A stretch of DNA of 64,000 bases from Guadua angustifolia. Its lineage: Eukaryota; Streptophyta; Magnoliopsida; Poales; Poaceae. The notes under the pieces are model-generated. The model saw only the letters and a program-made list of their open reading frames with translations, ran no database searches and was not told the DNA's origin. Position numbers and translations under genes: made by a program. The stretch's first letter is position 1. Each line of letters starts with the position of its first letter. Shown piece after piece: positions 55,801 to 62,369 of this stretch. The DNA lies in contig CM070511.1 of the NCBI GenBank assembly GCA_036346375.1, positions 10,912,001 through 10,976,000 on the forward strand. The letters are read 5' to 3'.

Positions 55801-58256
55801 GTTGTAGCATTTTGCTGTGGAGGTTGAAAACCGCCGATGGGCTGTTTCACAACTGGTTACCGGCCATAACACCATACAAGGTCTTCATTTTTTTACCATT
55901 TGTTGCTGAATTGCAATCAGGTTTTAAGAAACTGGAATCAGGCCCAAAAGCGGAGGTTCCGGTTTCTTGATGAAAATAGGTTTATCTCCTTTCTTTTTTA
56001 AAAAGATTTTTTTAAAAAAGTTTGGGGTATAAAGTAGATACAATCAGGTTATAAGCCTTTATGAATTTTTGTATGGAAGATGTATTAGCCATTTAGGATG
56101 GTGAACAGGATGAACCAACACCAGGGTGCCAAAAACTGGATCTGGCTGGATTTTATTAACCCAGATTACATTTCTTTGTTGAAAGAATGTGAAATCCTTG
56201 TTGTCTTTAATGACAACACCTCACAAGTGTATTTTTGTTCATCTGTGTTTTACACATTTTGAACTGACTAGTGAGATAGAATAGGAAATTTCCCCTTATA
56301 TGTTTGATGATCTATCGGTATGTAAATTCAAATGTAGCAATGTGAAGCACATGACAACTGAATTGAAGTTTGAGAGGTGCTTCCATACTTTTCTTTTTAA
56401 CAGTTGTACAAATATTAAAGCATGAATGAAGAGTAGATGGTGATTGCTTACCCCTTTGCTTACTTCAAGATTTATACAACTTGTATTAGGAGGAAAAGTA
56501 TTGAAGCACTGTTCAGTCAAGGTTGCAGTAAACAGTTGGGATTTTGTTTAGTAATGTACTTACTAGTTTGTGCCCCTGTGCAGAGGCTTGAGTTTCTCGG
56601 AGATGCTGTATTGGACCATCTCTTCACTGTATATTACTACAATCAATACCCTGAATGTACTCCAGCATTGTTGACAGATCTTAGATCTGCTTCTGTGAAC
56701 AATAATTGCTATGCACATGCAGCTGTTAAAGCAGGATTACACAAGCATATTCTTCATTCATCATCAGAACTTCACAGAAAGATGACTTACTACCTTGAGA
56801 ATATTGGGCAGTCATTTACAGGTCCATCGCATGGTTGGGAAGCTGGCATTGGTCTACCCAAGGTGTGTCCCCTCTACTGTTTGAGCCTTCTAGGTGGGCT
56901 ATGTTGAGCGCATGCCTTGGTTTGTGTTTGTCAATATTCTTTTAAATAACCCCTGAAAACATCTACATAGCGGGGACATATTCAGTGCAATCAGCACTTT
57001 GGTGCAATCACCGTGCAAACCAACTAAGAAAAGTTTCAAAAAATTCTGAAAAAAATCGTGGATGTACATCTCATCTTACTCCATCTACATATAAAATTTC
57101 ATAATCAAATTCGTCCTATGTTAAGAGTAATAAAAAAGACAAATTTCAGACAAACTTGAATAGTTCAAATGCACCCTAAATTTGTCTTTTTTGTAACTTC
57201 AAGTACAGGACGAATTTGATCATGAAATTTTATATGTAGATGGAGTAAGATGAGATGTACATCCACGATTTTTTTCAGAATTTTTTGAAACTTTTCTTAG
57301 TTGGATTGCACGGTGATTGCACCAAAGTGCTGATTGCACTGGATATGTCCCCTATATAGCCATACCATGGATGCAAAAACTGTATAAAAAATTTGCGGAC
57401 TCCAGCTGGTGGCCGCCAAATTCCAGCCCTTAATTTTCTTAAGAATTTCTAGCAAATACCATATACGTATGGTCACCAGCTAAATTGATAAAAATTAGCA
57501 TAAAACAAAATTTCACCACCGGTAGTTATGTTGCTACCAGTATCCACCAGGGAAAACTGGTAATAGGCGGCAAGAACTGGGCAGTTCCGAGTGTTTTGTT
57601 GGGATCATACGGGTTAGGACCAGTATGATAGCTGATGGTAACCAGCTGGTTCTGGAAATTGAACCTTGGTATACATCTATTTTTCTACACTTGCAATATG
57701 ATAGCTGAAGTCAGGATGAGTGATACATAAAAGTGCACGGTAACATGGAACAACTGTTGATTAATCAGGAGAGTTGGCTCACTCGCTTGTCAGGCTTTCT
57801 AAACTGGAGCAATATTTGTATATAGTCGTAAAATTCTATATTTTATCCACTCCAGGAATCTTTTCAATTGCATAGCTCAAGTTAGACGTAATTTGTTTGC
57901 AAACAAAACAGGTCCTTGGGGATGTGATCGAATCAATAGCTGGTGCAATTTACCTTGATAGCCAGTACGATAAAGAGGTTGTCTGGAGAAGCATGAAACG
58001 GCTATTGGAACCTCTTGCTACCCCAGAGACTGTTCAGCGTGACCCAGTGAAAGAGCTGCAGGAATTATGTGATCGCAGATCTTACAGTAGGTGTTCTTAC
58101 AAAGAAACTAATGAGGATGGAATATCGTCGGTGGTTATAGAGGTGCAGACCGAAGGGACTACATACTCTGCAACTCGAACAGGTCCCAATAAATTTGTGG
58201 CCGAAAAGTTGGCAGCAAAGTCCGTGCTCAAAGATCTGAAGGCTGCAATACCATGA
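16804..58256 (+). CDS. DCL2: Dicer-like endoribonuclease, DCL2 type (20 exons, 1,404 codons plus stop)
   Basis: This enzyme cuts long dsRNA into siRNAs of about 22 nt; plant DCL2 acts in antiviral silencing and secondary siRNA production. Exons: 16804-16907, 16989-17415, 17746-17833, 17915-17976, 18088-18228, 27964-28089, 28164-28296, 28938-29028, 29525-29717, 29799-29959, 30791-31009, 31116-31342, 33258-33532, 33657-34075, 34184-34287, 34812-35008, 35585-35794, 37085-37498, 56584-56862, 57912-58256. All phases join without a stop. Domains: helicase with GAGKT (56-60), DECHH (161-165), MTAS (198-201) and SRGRARM (492-498); Dicer dimerisation about 520-620; PAZ about 740-890; RNase IIIa with ESLETLGDSFLKY (E1009, D1013, D1110, E1113); RNase IIIb with RLEFLGDAVLD (E1200, D1204, D1294, E1297); one dsRBD about 1335-1404. 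All eight metal-binding acidic residues are present. Local similarity to Arabidopsis DCL2, the short linker regions and the single dsRBD argue against DCL1, DCL3 and DCL4. The start lacks any better upstream ATG and sits in a good context; exon 2 is very GC-rich, the usual grass 5' gradient. Introns are GT-AG except intron 10 (GC-AG). Rice DCL2a is the likely paralog; DCL2b is not excluded. Confidence 0.93.
18229..20381 (+). other. Intron 5 of DCL2, proximal part
   Basis: Host intron sequence to about 19450. A block at 19478-19640 is built of TTCGGTTCGG and its complement (self-complementary, preceded by TAGGCATGGGCATTTGG), like one end of a plant hAT-type element; no matching second end is found. 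19650-20340 holds no recognised gene. Confidence 0.5.
20382..22457 (+). pseudogene. Integrase C-terminus, RT and RNase H of Copia-C
   Basis: Frame 20347-21033 gives the integrase tail plus a Pro-rich linker. After a frame change the RT reads DVKNAFLNG, RLNKSLYGLKQAPRAW and the catalytic LLYVDD (about 21260-21760). A further shift gives RNase H (YTDADWAGC, SSAEAEYRG) to about 22240, and a last frame carries YCDNVSAVYLS and HVPTSHQYADIFTKGL to 22457. At least three frameshifts make it non-functional. Confidence 0.88.
22507..22729 (+). repeat. 3' LTR of Copia-C
   Basis: A 223-bp block starting TGTTAGAGAATATCC after the polypurine tract and ending CTCTAAC at the junction with Copia-D. The expected terminal A is missing or changed to G. 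Confidence 0.75.
22735..24441 (-). pseudogene. gag, protease and integrase N-part of Copia-D
   Basis: gag starts MTAPCVVGPVALPQIQFDG (24441) with the FREW and LWGHLTG motifs of the UBN2/gag family. A second frame carries VDDFYHRFSDVYHQLDAL and the rest of gag (about 23980-23475). Protease (about 23420-23220) shows LDSRAS where the active site should be DSGAS, so it is mutated. Pre-integrase and integrase (CKLRKQLQLPY, FDLVHSDVWG) run to the breakpoint near 22735. Several frames are needed. Confidence 0.82.
24839..24954 (-). repeat. 5' LTR of Copia-D (116 bp)
   Basis: On the + strand it is bounded by TGTTAGAG and CTAACA and adjoins the PBS. It shares only terminal bases with the Copia-C LTR, so the two halves come from different families. 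Confidence 0.7.
24955..25732 (+). other. Intron 5 of DCL2, middle part
   Basis: Unassigned DNA. 25380-25640 (TTATAAATAAACACACAC, then GC-richer sequence) faintly resembles retrotransposon LTR or leader sequence, but no boundaries can be set. Confidence 0.35.
25733..26027 (+). repeat. 148-bp tandem duplication in intron 5
   Basis: CTGGTATTGATAGTT...CCTTATAAATATCA occurs at 25733-25880 and again from 25881 with only a few differences. Both copies end near GGGAGTA, a Stowaway-like terminal sequence, suggesting a duplicated MITE fragment. Confidence 0.9.
26136..26990. mobile_element. TIR element of about 855 bp in intron 5
   Basis: CCATGGTTATTAAAACGT at 26135-26152 is repeated exactly as its inverse at 26974-26991. 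Subterminal zones are rich in ACGT/AAACG motifs on both sides, and the centre is GC-rich without a credible frame. No TSD could be identified because the CCATGG core is itself palindromic. Superfamily unknown. Confidence 0.7.
26991..27905 (+). mobile_element. 5'-truncated LINE (non-LTR retrotransposon) with poly(A) end
   Basis: A frame at 27001-27411 encodes the zinc-binding RT-associated region of plant LINEs (WRLSSSGQYSAKSAY, then FLWLVMHKAPRAVDRL); a shifted frame continues with CDRDSETIDHLL (27374-27706). The 3' tail reads TTCTTAATATAATGATACGC...GTTCGAGAG and then an A-run at 27897-27906, the usual rice LINE end. RT and endonuclease are absent. The A-run ends about 58 bp before the exon 6 acceptor. 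Confidence 0.85.
28256..28676 (+). repeat. Tandem duplication covering the end of exon 7 and the start of intron 7
   Basis: The sequence from about 28256, including the last about 40 bp of exon 7 and its GTATAT donor, recurs 223 bp downstream (from about 28479). The second copy is an exon remnant: in the exon frame it hits TGA after CTC TTA TGT TTT. It lies inside intron 7. Confidence 0.88.
29502..29522 (+). repeat. (CT)n microsatellite forming the exon 9 polypyrimidine tract
   Basis: Twenty-one bases of alternating C/T run into the acceptor AG at 29523-29524. Confidence 0.9.
29960..30790 (+). other. Intron 10 of DCL2, predicted GC-AG intron
   Basis: Exon 10 must end in phase 2 to join exon 11 (acceptor ATCAG at 30790), which places the donor at AG|GCATGT (29960). 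Nearby GT dinucleotides would shift the frame; the GTTAGA option at 29952 leads to a stop within ten codons of exon 11. Confidence 0.8.
31501..31568 (+). repeat. 34-bp tandem duplication in intron 12
   Basis: GAAGTACCGTAACTTATGGT plus 14 further bases occur twice back to back (31501-31534, 31535-31568). Confidence 0.95.
31611..31912. mobile_element. Tourist/Harbinger-like MITE (302 bp), TSD TAA, intron 12
   Basis: Ends GGCCTTATTTGTTTGGGC and CTTAAACAAACAGGGCC are inverted copies. TAA lies outside both (31608-31610, 31913-31915). Internal AAAAGCCAAAAAGCT motifs recur in both orientations. Confidence 0.88.
31916..32922 (+). other. Intron 12 of DCL2, remaining sequence
   Basis: No gene. A G/T-rich low-complexity tract lies at 32205-32250. 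A weak inverted pair (TTATTAAGGC at about 32169 and GCTTTAATAA at about 32758) may bound an old TIR element of about 600 bp. Confidence 0.4.
32923..33191. mobile_element. MITE copy 1 (CGGTTTT family), intron 12
   Basis: This is the same family as the element at 36244-36498: shared core CCGATTGAATGTTCCTTAAA, AACACATAA...TTCAAAATTTTAAT and the end GCCGGTTTTTGAAATCCTG. The left end is eroded and no clean TSD is seen. Confidence 0.7.
35912..36269 (+). repeat. 181-bp tandem duplication that includes a MITE end, intron 17
   Basis: ATATTATGTTTGTCACAAGC through TAGGGTTTCAAAAATCG is present at 35912-36087 and again at 36093-36269 (offset 181). The first copy carries only the first about 24 bp of the MITE that is complete after the second. 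Confidence 0.92.
36244..36498. mobile_element. hAT-like MITE copy 2 (255 bp) with perfect 8-bp TSD, intron 17
   Basis: Ends TAGGGTTTCAAAAA and TTTTTGAAACCCTG are inverted copies. ATATAGAG lies outside both ends (36236-36243, 36499-36506). The interior is rich in CGGTTTTC and its complement. Confidence 0.9.
37672..37764 (+). repeat. 5' LTR of Copia-G
   Basis: 93 bp, TG...CA, no difference from the 3' LTR found by eye. Among the shortest LTRs seen in copia elements. Confidence 0.95.
38338..38919 (+). pseudogene. gag of Copia-G (frameshifted)
   Basis: The frame from MSHVNAITINITLDGQNYREW (38338) matches the UBN2/gag start of short-LTR copias; after a shift a second frame at 38629-38919 carries SIEQNDMSIDEYNSAFESIMG. 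The preceding 37765-38337 is a GC-rich leader whose overlapping frames are not genes. Confidence 0.8.
39560..41462 (+). pseudogene. Integrase and N-terminal RT of Copia-G
   Basis: KWHHRSGHLCGSRLSTLI and CKGCKLGKQIQLPY mark pre-integrase; PFDLIHSDVWGPAPFATKGGHKYYVIFIDDHSRYTW is the core start (39600-39890). The frame 39879-41132 gives the later core, SRQIRISRDVTF and the RT start (KARLVARGFQ). RT then proceeds through SMDVKNAFLHGDLHEEVYMHP in another frame to YVDD near 41440, where Copia-H is inserted. Protease (about 39200) is damaged. Confidence 0.88.
41469..41652 (+). repeat. 5' LTR of Copia-H
   Basis: 184 bp; carries internal repeats of CCTTGTATAGGCTTTCCTTG. Differs from the 3' LTR at three sites near its first 60 bp. 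Confidence 0.95.
42258..46443 (+). pseudogene. gag-pol of Copia-H (multiple frameshifts)
   Basis: gag begins MVSSSVSSGTVSVPRCPVLF (42258) with LNYRDWALHM and breaks by about 42490. Pre-integrase and integrase motifs (GHLCGSRLSSLV, CMGCKLGKQLQLPY, FIDDFSRHTWIYFM) lie at 43779-44070 in more than one frame. RT occupies about 44930-45600 (HKARLVARGFQQEHGRDYDETF, LDVKNAFLNG, LLLYVDDMIILGDD). RNase H follows at about 45700-46443 (DGEPLKDPTRYRYLVGSLVYL, ELQVADFFTKT). Frameshifts occur every few hundred bases. Confidence 0.88.
46456..46639 (+). repeat. 3' LTR of Copia-H
   Basis: 184 bp, following the polypurine tract and followed by the ATGTG target duplicate. Confidence 0.95.
46645..47560 (+). pseudogene. 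C-terminal RT and RNase H of Copia-G, downstream of the Copia-H insertion
   Basis: Picks up the RT directly after the YVDD region with a long open frame (SEQFQMSDLGPLSYFLGIEV) through RNase H (AYSDSPWASDPTDRRS, SSTEAELRAL, LLCDNTGAIQIA). It supports nesting: the split pol halves align either side of Copia-H and its ATGTG duplication. Confidence 0.9.
47568..47660 (+). repeat. 3' LTR of Copia-G
   Basis: 93 bp following the polypurine tract, then the AAGAC target duplicate. Confidence 0.95.
47940..48200. repeat. GC-rich minisatellite
   Basis: GGCGTCGGCGTCAGGCTCGG, GTCGGTGTTGGGGGCGGA and close variants recur about four or five times at roughly 55-60 bp. It sits in the right part of the TIR element hosting Copia-G; the open frames are repeat artefacts. 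Confidence 0.8.
48238..48312. repeat. Imperfect (TAG)n microsatellite
   Basis: Runs of TAGTAG and TACAGGTAG in an interrupted trinucleotide pattern. Confidence 0.85.
48598..48717 (+). repeat. 5' LTR of Copia-I
   Basis: 120 bp with TG...CA ends, directly before the PBS; partner at about 52619-52733 with many differences. Confidence 0.85.
49010..52560 (+). pseudogene. gag-pol remnants of Copia-I
   Basis: gag fragments (ANAADEAVETHQYALGAYELW, 49200-49430), a CCHC-like knuckle (HCNYCKNYGHDYQTC, about 49850), protease (about 50070-50260), integrase (GLGHLCG-like and FHSKGGHKY, 50460-50750; VKRKHCDLIETARTLL, about 50910) and RT/RNase H pieces (51820-51900, 52080-52560). CAG or CAA codons have often become TAG or TAA. 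Confidence 0.8.
52619..52733 (+). repeat. 3' LTR of Copia-I (eroded)
   Basis: Shares TGCTATTGTATATTGTCTCT and the end CTCTTTGCAACA with the 5' LTR. Confidence 0.8.
52734..53050 (+). other. Intron 18 spacer between Copia-I and Copia-J
   Basis: Unassigned A/T-rich DNA. The frame EQWMANICSLQKES-like near 52890 suggests a further transposon scrap but is too short to identify. Confidence 0.35.
53550..53615 (+). repeat. 33-bp tandem duplication in Copia-J
   Basis: TTAGGTGAACTAGTCGGTGC plus 13 bp occurs twice with one substitution (53550-53582, 53583-53615). Confidence 0.92.
54010..55370 (+). pseudogene. RT and RNase H remnants of Copia-J
   Basis: RT pieces include LECYKVRLAACDFQLEHSQNYDGTF, a FLMVS-frame counterpart of DVKNAFLNG, and FYVDDMIITGDDS (54470). 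RNase H region follows (DGEPLKDPTRYRYFVGSLVYLGVTRS, 54660-54780) with stops. The end reaches GLRGGV-like sequence and a polypurine tract (GAGGGGAAGGGGGG, to about 55380). Confidence 0.82.
55478..56583 (+). other. Intron 18 of DCL2, distal part
   Basis: No gene. ACAGGGGTGGATCCAGGCCC at about 55555 looks like a plant TIR-transposon terminus (CAG..GCGGATCCAGG type), but no partner end is seen. The exon 19 acceptor GTGCAG is at 56578-56583. Confidence 0.4.
56972..57352. mobile_element. 381-bp foldback (long inverted repeat) element in DCL2 intron 19
   Basis: The left arm (56972 to about 57150) and the right arm (about 57176-57352) are reverse complements with only a handful of mismatches; the first about 150 nt are almost identical (GGGGACATATTCAGTGCAAT against GGGGACATATCCAGTGCAAT). 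The loop is about 25 nt. TACATAGC (56964-56971) and TATATAGC (57353-57360) flank it, 7 of 8 matching, an 8-9 bp TSD of hAT or Mutator type. No coding capacity. In the pre-mRNA this folds into a stem of roughly 175 bp. Confidence 0.92.
57361..57911 (+). other. Intron 19 of DCL2, distal part
   Basis: Unassigned intron DNA up to the exon 20 acceptor AACAG (57907-57911). Tracts such as CCGGCCATAA-like and GGTAACCAGCTGGTT recur weakly with 55850-55870 and 57540-57650; not interpretable. Confidence 0.4.
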
Positions 58257-59164
58257 CGCATACATCAGTGGTAAATGATCAGTATAGTTACTTTCACGTT
58301 TCATAGTTCCACGTTGGATTAGTCAGTCTGTAACTAACCTGTGGTTATACCTATCCGAGATTTTGTGGGATTCTTGCATGTACGAAATGTGCAGTTTAAT
58401 CTGTGCTTTCCAAACTGTGGTTGTGAACGAATGAGCTTCATGAAATCTGGTAGGTTTCATATTTGGAAAATTCTTCTATTGAATTGCACATCTGTAAAGT
58501 ATGGGCATACATCTCAGAAGTGTGGTACAGCTGCTCATACGACAGTTTTTTTTTCCTATTTAGAAAGCACAACTTTGTACAGAAAACGTCTTGTTTTCGT
58601 ATGGGAAACATTGGTTTAAGACTCTTGTTCTACTACTGTGATGCTCATCTCGCTTCCTTTGTGCAAACATATTTCCATAGAATGCCATGTAACCAGCCAA
58701 AACTGCCAATGTTTGAAACACTAATGATTCTTGCTTCATGCCTCCCTAGCTCCATCGACCATCTGATGTGCAGGCATATTTCCATAGAATGCCATGTAAC
58801 CAGTCAGAACTGCCAATGGTGAAACCCTGTAGGTTTTTGCTCCATGCTTTGTTGCACAGTTCCATCGAGCTCCTGACTGGTTGTACAGATAAACAGCAAA
58901 AGAATCCCACTGGTACCAGGCGACCAGCAGAAGAGGTTTCAAAACCGTGGCTGCTACAGGCTTGAACAGCCCAGATTTGATTAGCAGTTGATCTTGCTCA
59001 AGAACAATTTCTTTTGATTTTGTTTGGCAATTGCTGCACAATTTACGTTTCATGTATCTATAAAAGCAAGATGGTTACACCTGCTGAGCTGCAGCAACTA
59101 ATTGTACAATTTATACAACCCCAAAACGATGAAAGTGAAGCAGCTTCCCTGGGTAAGTCCAGTG
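58257..59164 (+). other. 3' UTR of DCL2 and spacer to the convergent gene
   Basis: DCL2 ends at TGA 58254-58256. The spacer to the Mpv17-like stop is about 0.9 kb and contains only short frames. Transcript ends cannot be located; overlapping convergent 3' UTRs are possible. Confidence 0.5.
58668..58881. repeat. 107-bp tandem duplication downstream of DCL2
   Basis: CATATTTCCATAGAATGCCA...ACTGCCAATG and following bases occur at 58668 and 58775 with moderate divergence in the distal half. Confidence 0.85.
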
Positions 59165-61166
59165 CTATCTGGAGTTGTCCTGAAAAGAAGGCATAAAATT
59201 TTGCGTGTTTGTACGATGACACAGATGAAAAAGCAGATTCTTAATATTTACTTGGGATGCGATGCAACAAACCTTCGAAGCTGTTGATGTGGAGGCACCC
59301 TCTGAATTCCTTGCTTCAGATTTCTCATTTGAGTAACTAGCAATCAAGGAAAATAAAAATTAGTAACCTTTGGTTCAGGATGTAATTAAGTTAGGCTGCA
59401 GGAGTAATTTAGTGAAATTAAAGATAAGACGGTATAATTGGACTTACGTTGACAGTATGGTGACCCAGATTAGCTCCACACAGTCGACCCAGAGAAGTCT
59501 TTGTTCAAGAGGAATTACACCGTATGTGACAAAGTGTGCAAATGGCCAGAGCTTCCATCCAGCCTGCAATTAAAGTTGAACCAACATTTTCAACTTTGTC
59601 AGAATGGAAAACAAGATAAATAAAATGGGCATACAATAATATATAGCTAATTGACTATAATATGATCCACAAGCATTTTGTACTAGTATAGAATTGAGGA
59701 ATGGACTACCACCTAGAGTTATTACAGCAATGAAAATTAAGCAATATATATATATGAGTTACTTTTGCAGCTCAGTATGTCAATTCACTGAATTGAGTAC
59801 TTATCGTTTTTCTGTACATGAACCCTGATTAAATTAAAGCGGGTTATAGCTATGGATTATTCTGCTAAGTGAATTTTTTTACCTAAAGCTTGGAGAAAAT
59901 ATAGGTATGAATATTTCACAAGCAAGGAATTCATAGAAACATAATTTACAATTTAAGAGATGATTAATTCTTACAGTAAGCATGGGCCAGAACGTGGACT
60001 TGAGCTCGCTGAAAATAGTGGAAGGTGATTCACAACGAAGGAAACCCAAGACCACAAAGTAGATGCTATTCCACATCGCAGACCAGGCCGTCTGATCAAA
60101 CGCAACCTTCGCAGGAACAACCCACCAATCCTTGAACGGGAACAGTACCTGAGGCAAGAAAATAGATGCATTCGTATCATTCACCATATCAACAAAATAC
60201 AACAACAACAATAACAACCAAGCACAAATCCTTAAGGCAACAATGGTTACCTCACAAAAATGGTAATAGTAATGTGAAAGGGATCCGTGAAGAGTGAACC
60301 CAACGAGGCCGGACCGGAGCATCCGAGCTCGGTCAAACTCAAAGATTGGCTTCCCTTCATAGCACTGCAAGCATAAGCGGCAGCAGCAGCAGAATTAGTT
60401 ATTGCAACAGCAGAGAAGGTTATAGAAAACTAAGAACGGTCATGGAAATGGAATTGGATACGTACTTGCGCGATCCAGTCACCGAGTGAGTAGACGACGC
60501 CACTAATCATCATTTTGGCAAGAACTGGGTTGGTTTTGAGGGCATCCTCGTACGCCGACCAGTTGTGCTCCGGCATGTACCTCAGGATCTCAAAGATTGT
60601 CCACCCCTGAACCGAATCCAATCAAGAAAAACCCCAAAACAAGGTTAATCTCTAATCCAATCGAGACGAAGGCCACCTATTAGAACAAACCATTTGTTAG
60701 GAATCAAGAAGATCCGTACATGCCAATAGTCGTGGTCGACGGTGAGGAGCTTGGTGAGGGCGTATGTGCTGGCGCCGAGCACGATGGCCGTGTTGATGCT
60801 TCGGTTCAGCATCTTCTTGCCGCCATCGCCGCCTGCTCCAGCTCCGCCGCTGCCGCCGCTGGCGAAGCCGCCTCCCATGTCACCCTGGAAGGCGAGCCCA
60901 CCGATGTCTAGCTGGCTGCCTCCGAGCGGGCCCTCCGACTGCTCCTCCAGCCGGCCCGCCGCCGCCATCGCCCCCTCGCCCCCCGGGCCTGGCAGCACGT
61001 CGGCCTCCTCCGCTGCGGCCGAGACGCGCAGGGCGCGGCGGAGGCGCCTTGAGGATCTCGTCAGGCGGAGGAGAGGTGGGGCAGCGGTGGAGGCTGAGAG
61101 GGGGTGCCTGGGGAGCCGCCTGGAGGCGGAGGAGGGGGAAGCCACGGTCGCGACGGCCGCCGCCAT
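59165..61166 (-). CDS. Mpv17/PMP22-family membrane protein, predicted plastid-targeted
   Basis: Small integral membrane protein of the Mpv17/PMP22 family (peroxisomal or inner organelle membranes; transport role not settled). Exons in transcript order: 61166-60720, 60606-60466, 60364-60251, 60148-59975, 59563-59448, 59336-59165; all introns GT-AG; about 387 codons. The start MAAAVATVASPSSASRR opens a Ser/Ala/Arg-rich, acid-poor transit peptide of about 50 residues, followed by a Gly-rich linker (about 95-120). The family domain spans about 165-335: NPVLAKMMISGVVYSLGDWIAQ, GSLSHYYYHF, VPAKVAFDQTAWS and the signature WKLWPFAHLVTYGVIPLEQRLLWVD in pieces, ending LIWVTILSTYSNEK. The upstream GTG-initiated extension was rejected. 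The C-terminal tail is uncertain: a plausible donor AAG|GTTTGT at about 59278 could splice to another last exon. It converges on DCL2. Confidence 0.85.
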
Positions 61167-61307
61167 CGCCGCGCACCCCTCTGCTCTAACCCAACAAACC
61201 ACACCACACGCTGCCTGGAGGCGGAGGAGCGTTAGCCGCTCGCGGGTTTTTTATCCGCCGCGGTCAGTGATTTCTGAAGCCAACCTTTATCCGGAACTCT
61301 CGCTTTT

Positions 61308-61316
61308 TTTATATAT
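61308..61316 (-). promoter_or_regulatory. Candidate TATA box of the Mpv17-like gene
   Basis: The - strand reads ATATATAAA about 145 bp upstream of the ATG, a plausible distance for a plant TATA box with a 100-bp leader. Composition alone could produce it. Confidence 0.4.
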
Positions 61317-61372
61317 TTTTTACAAACTAGGATAGTTTTCGTGACGTGATATATCGTGTGTGTTGTCTTTTT

Positions 61373-61965
61373 TGTGAAATAATTTTGTTTTTTTTCATCG
61401 ATGTTTTTTTAAATCTTCGAGGAAACCCGTGAAACGGTTGAAAGAATATAAACGCATCCACGATTGCGCTAAATCGAAAGATCCTTTTTGTGAAAAATAG
61501 CTAGAATGATCTAAACGCCACTACATTTTTTTTCGGTATTTATTTAGAGCCATTTCACGAAAGATTCGTGATTTTTCTGAACTAGAAAGTCCTCTTTGCA
61601 AAAAAAACTGCGAGAAGAATCTACATGTAATTATGCATTTTTTAGGGACCTATACGTGAAAAGAAAAAACGAGCCGAGCTGGCCGGCCGTGCGTTGTTTT
61701 TTTTCACAGAAACAATTTTGTTTTTTTCGTAGGTGTTTTTTTTAAAATCGTGGAGGAAACGTGAGAAACGGTTGGAAGGACACAAGTAATGTTCTCTTAC
61801 GAAAGATCCGTGATTTTTCTGAACTAGAAAGTCTCTTTTGTAAAAAACCGCGGAAAGGATTTATACGTAATTACGGATTTTTGAAGGGACCTAAATATGA
61901 AAATTTTTTTGAGCCAAACCGAGCTGCGCGGCCGGCGCGACTCAAATGCACGGGAGACCCGAAAC
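61373..61965. repeat. Two-copy A/T-rich repeat
   Basis: GAAATAATTTTGTTTTTTTT...TTTAAATCTTCGAGGAAAC...CGTGAAACGGTTG (from 61373) recurs with changes from about 61707; both copies are followed by GAAAGATTCGTGATTTTTCT-like and AGAAAGTC blocks. Confidence 0.7.
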
Positions 61966-61979
61966 CTTTCAAACTATAG

Positions 61980-62369
61980 TAAAGGTATTATTCAGTTTCC
62001 GTACCAATGGAATTACAAAAATAACTTAATCTTTCAGTGCAAAAGTATTCCCTGCAAAAGTATTGACATGCGATAGGTATTATCTCCCACCCTCTGGTAT
62101 TGTAGAAAGATCCTATAAAGCTCTCTTTCTTCAGTAGGAACATGCTTATCACAATCAGCTAATTAACCTCTTAATTAACTACTTTAATTAATTAATCACT
62201 TAATTATTTATTTTACTTAATTAAATCACTTAATTAAGTCACTTAATCTCTTGAGCACTGATGCTTACCTATCACTGCACGGCAGGTACACGACTTTAGT
62301 GGTTGAGAAAAGATCTATATTTGCAAACTAGTAAATTTTCCACGGCGTAACACACCGCGCGTGTCATTT
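61980..62369. other. Intergenic A/T-rich DNA
   Basis: A run of TTAATTAA/ACTTAATTA motifs at 62155-62250; no gene seen. Confidence 0.5.

Noticed and set aside
16804..58256. Assignment to DCL1, DCL3 or DCL4
   Set aside because: A single dsRBD, the exon structure and motif wording (EEGLDVPSCNLVIRFDP, EFLGDAVLD with following LLTDLRSASVNN) follow DCL2; total length is too short for DCL1 and linkers differ from DCL3/DCL4.
60645..61202. Start of the Mpv17-like protein at 61202
   Set aside because: That codon is GTG; the first ATG in frame (61166) gives a normal transit peptide.
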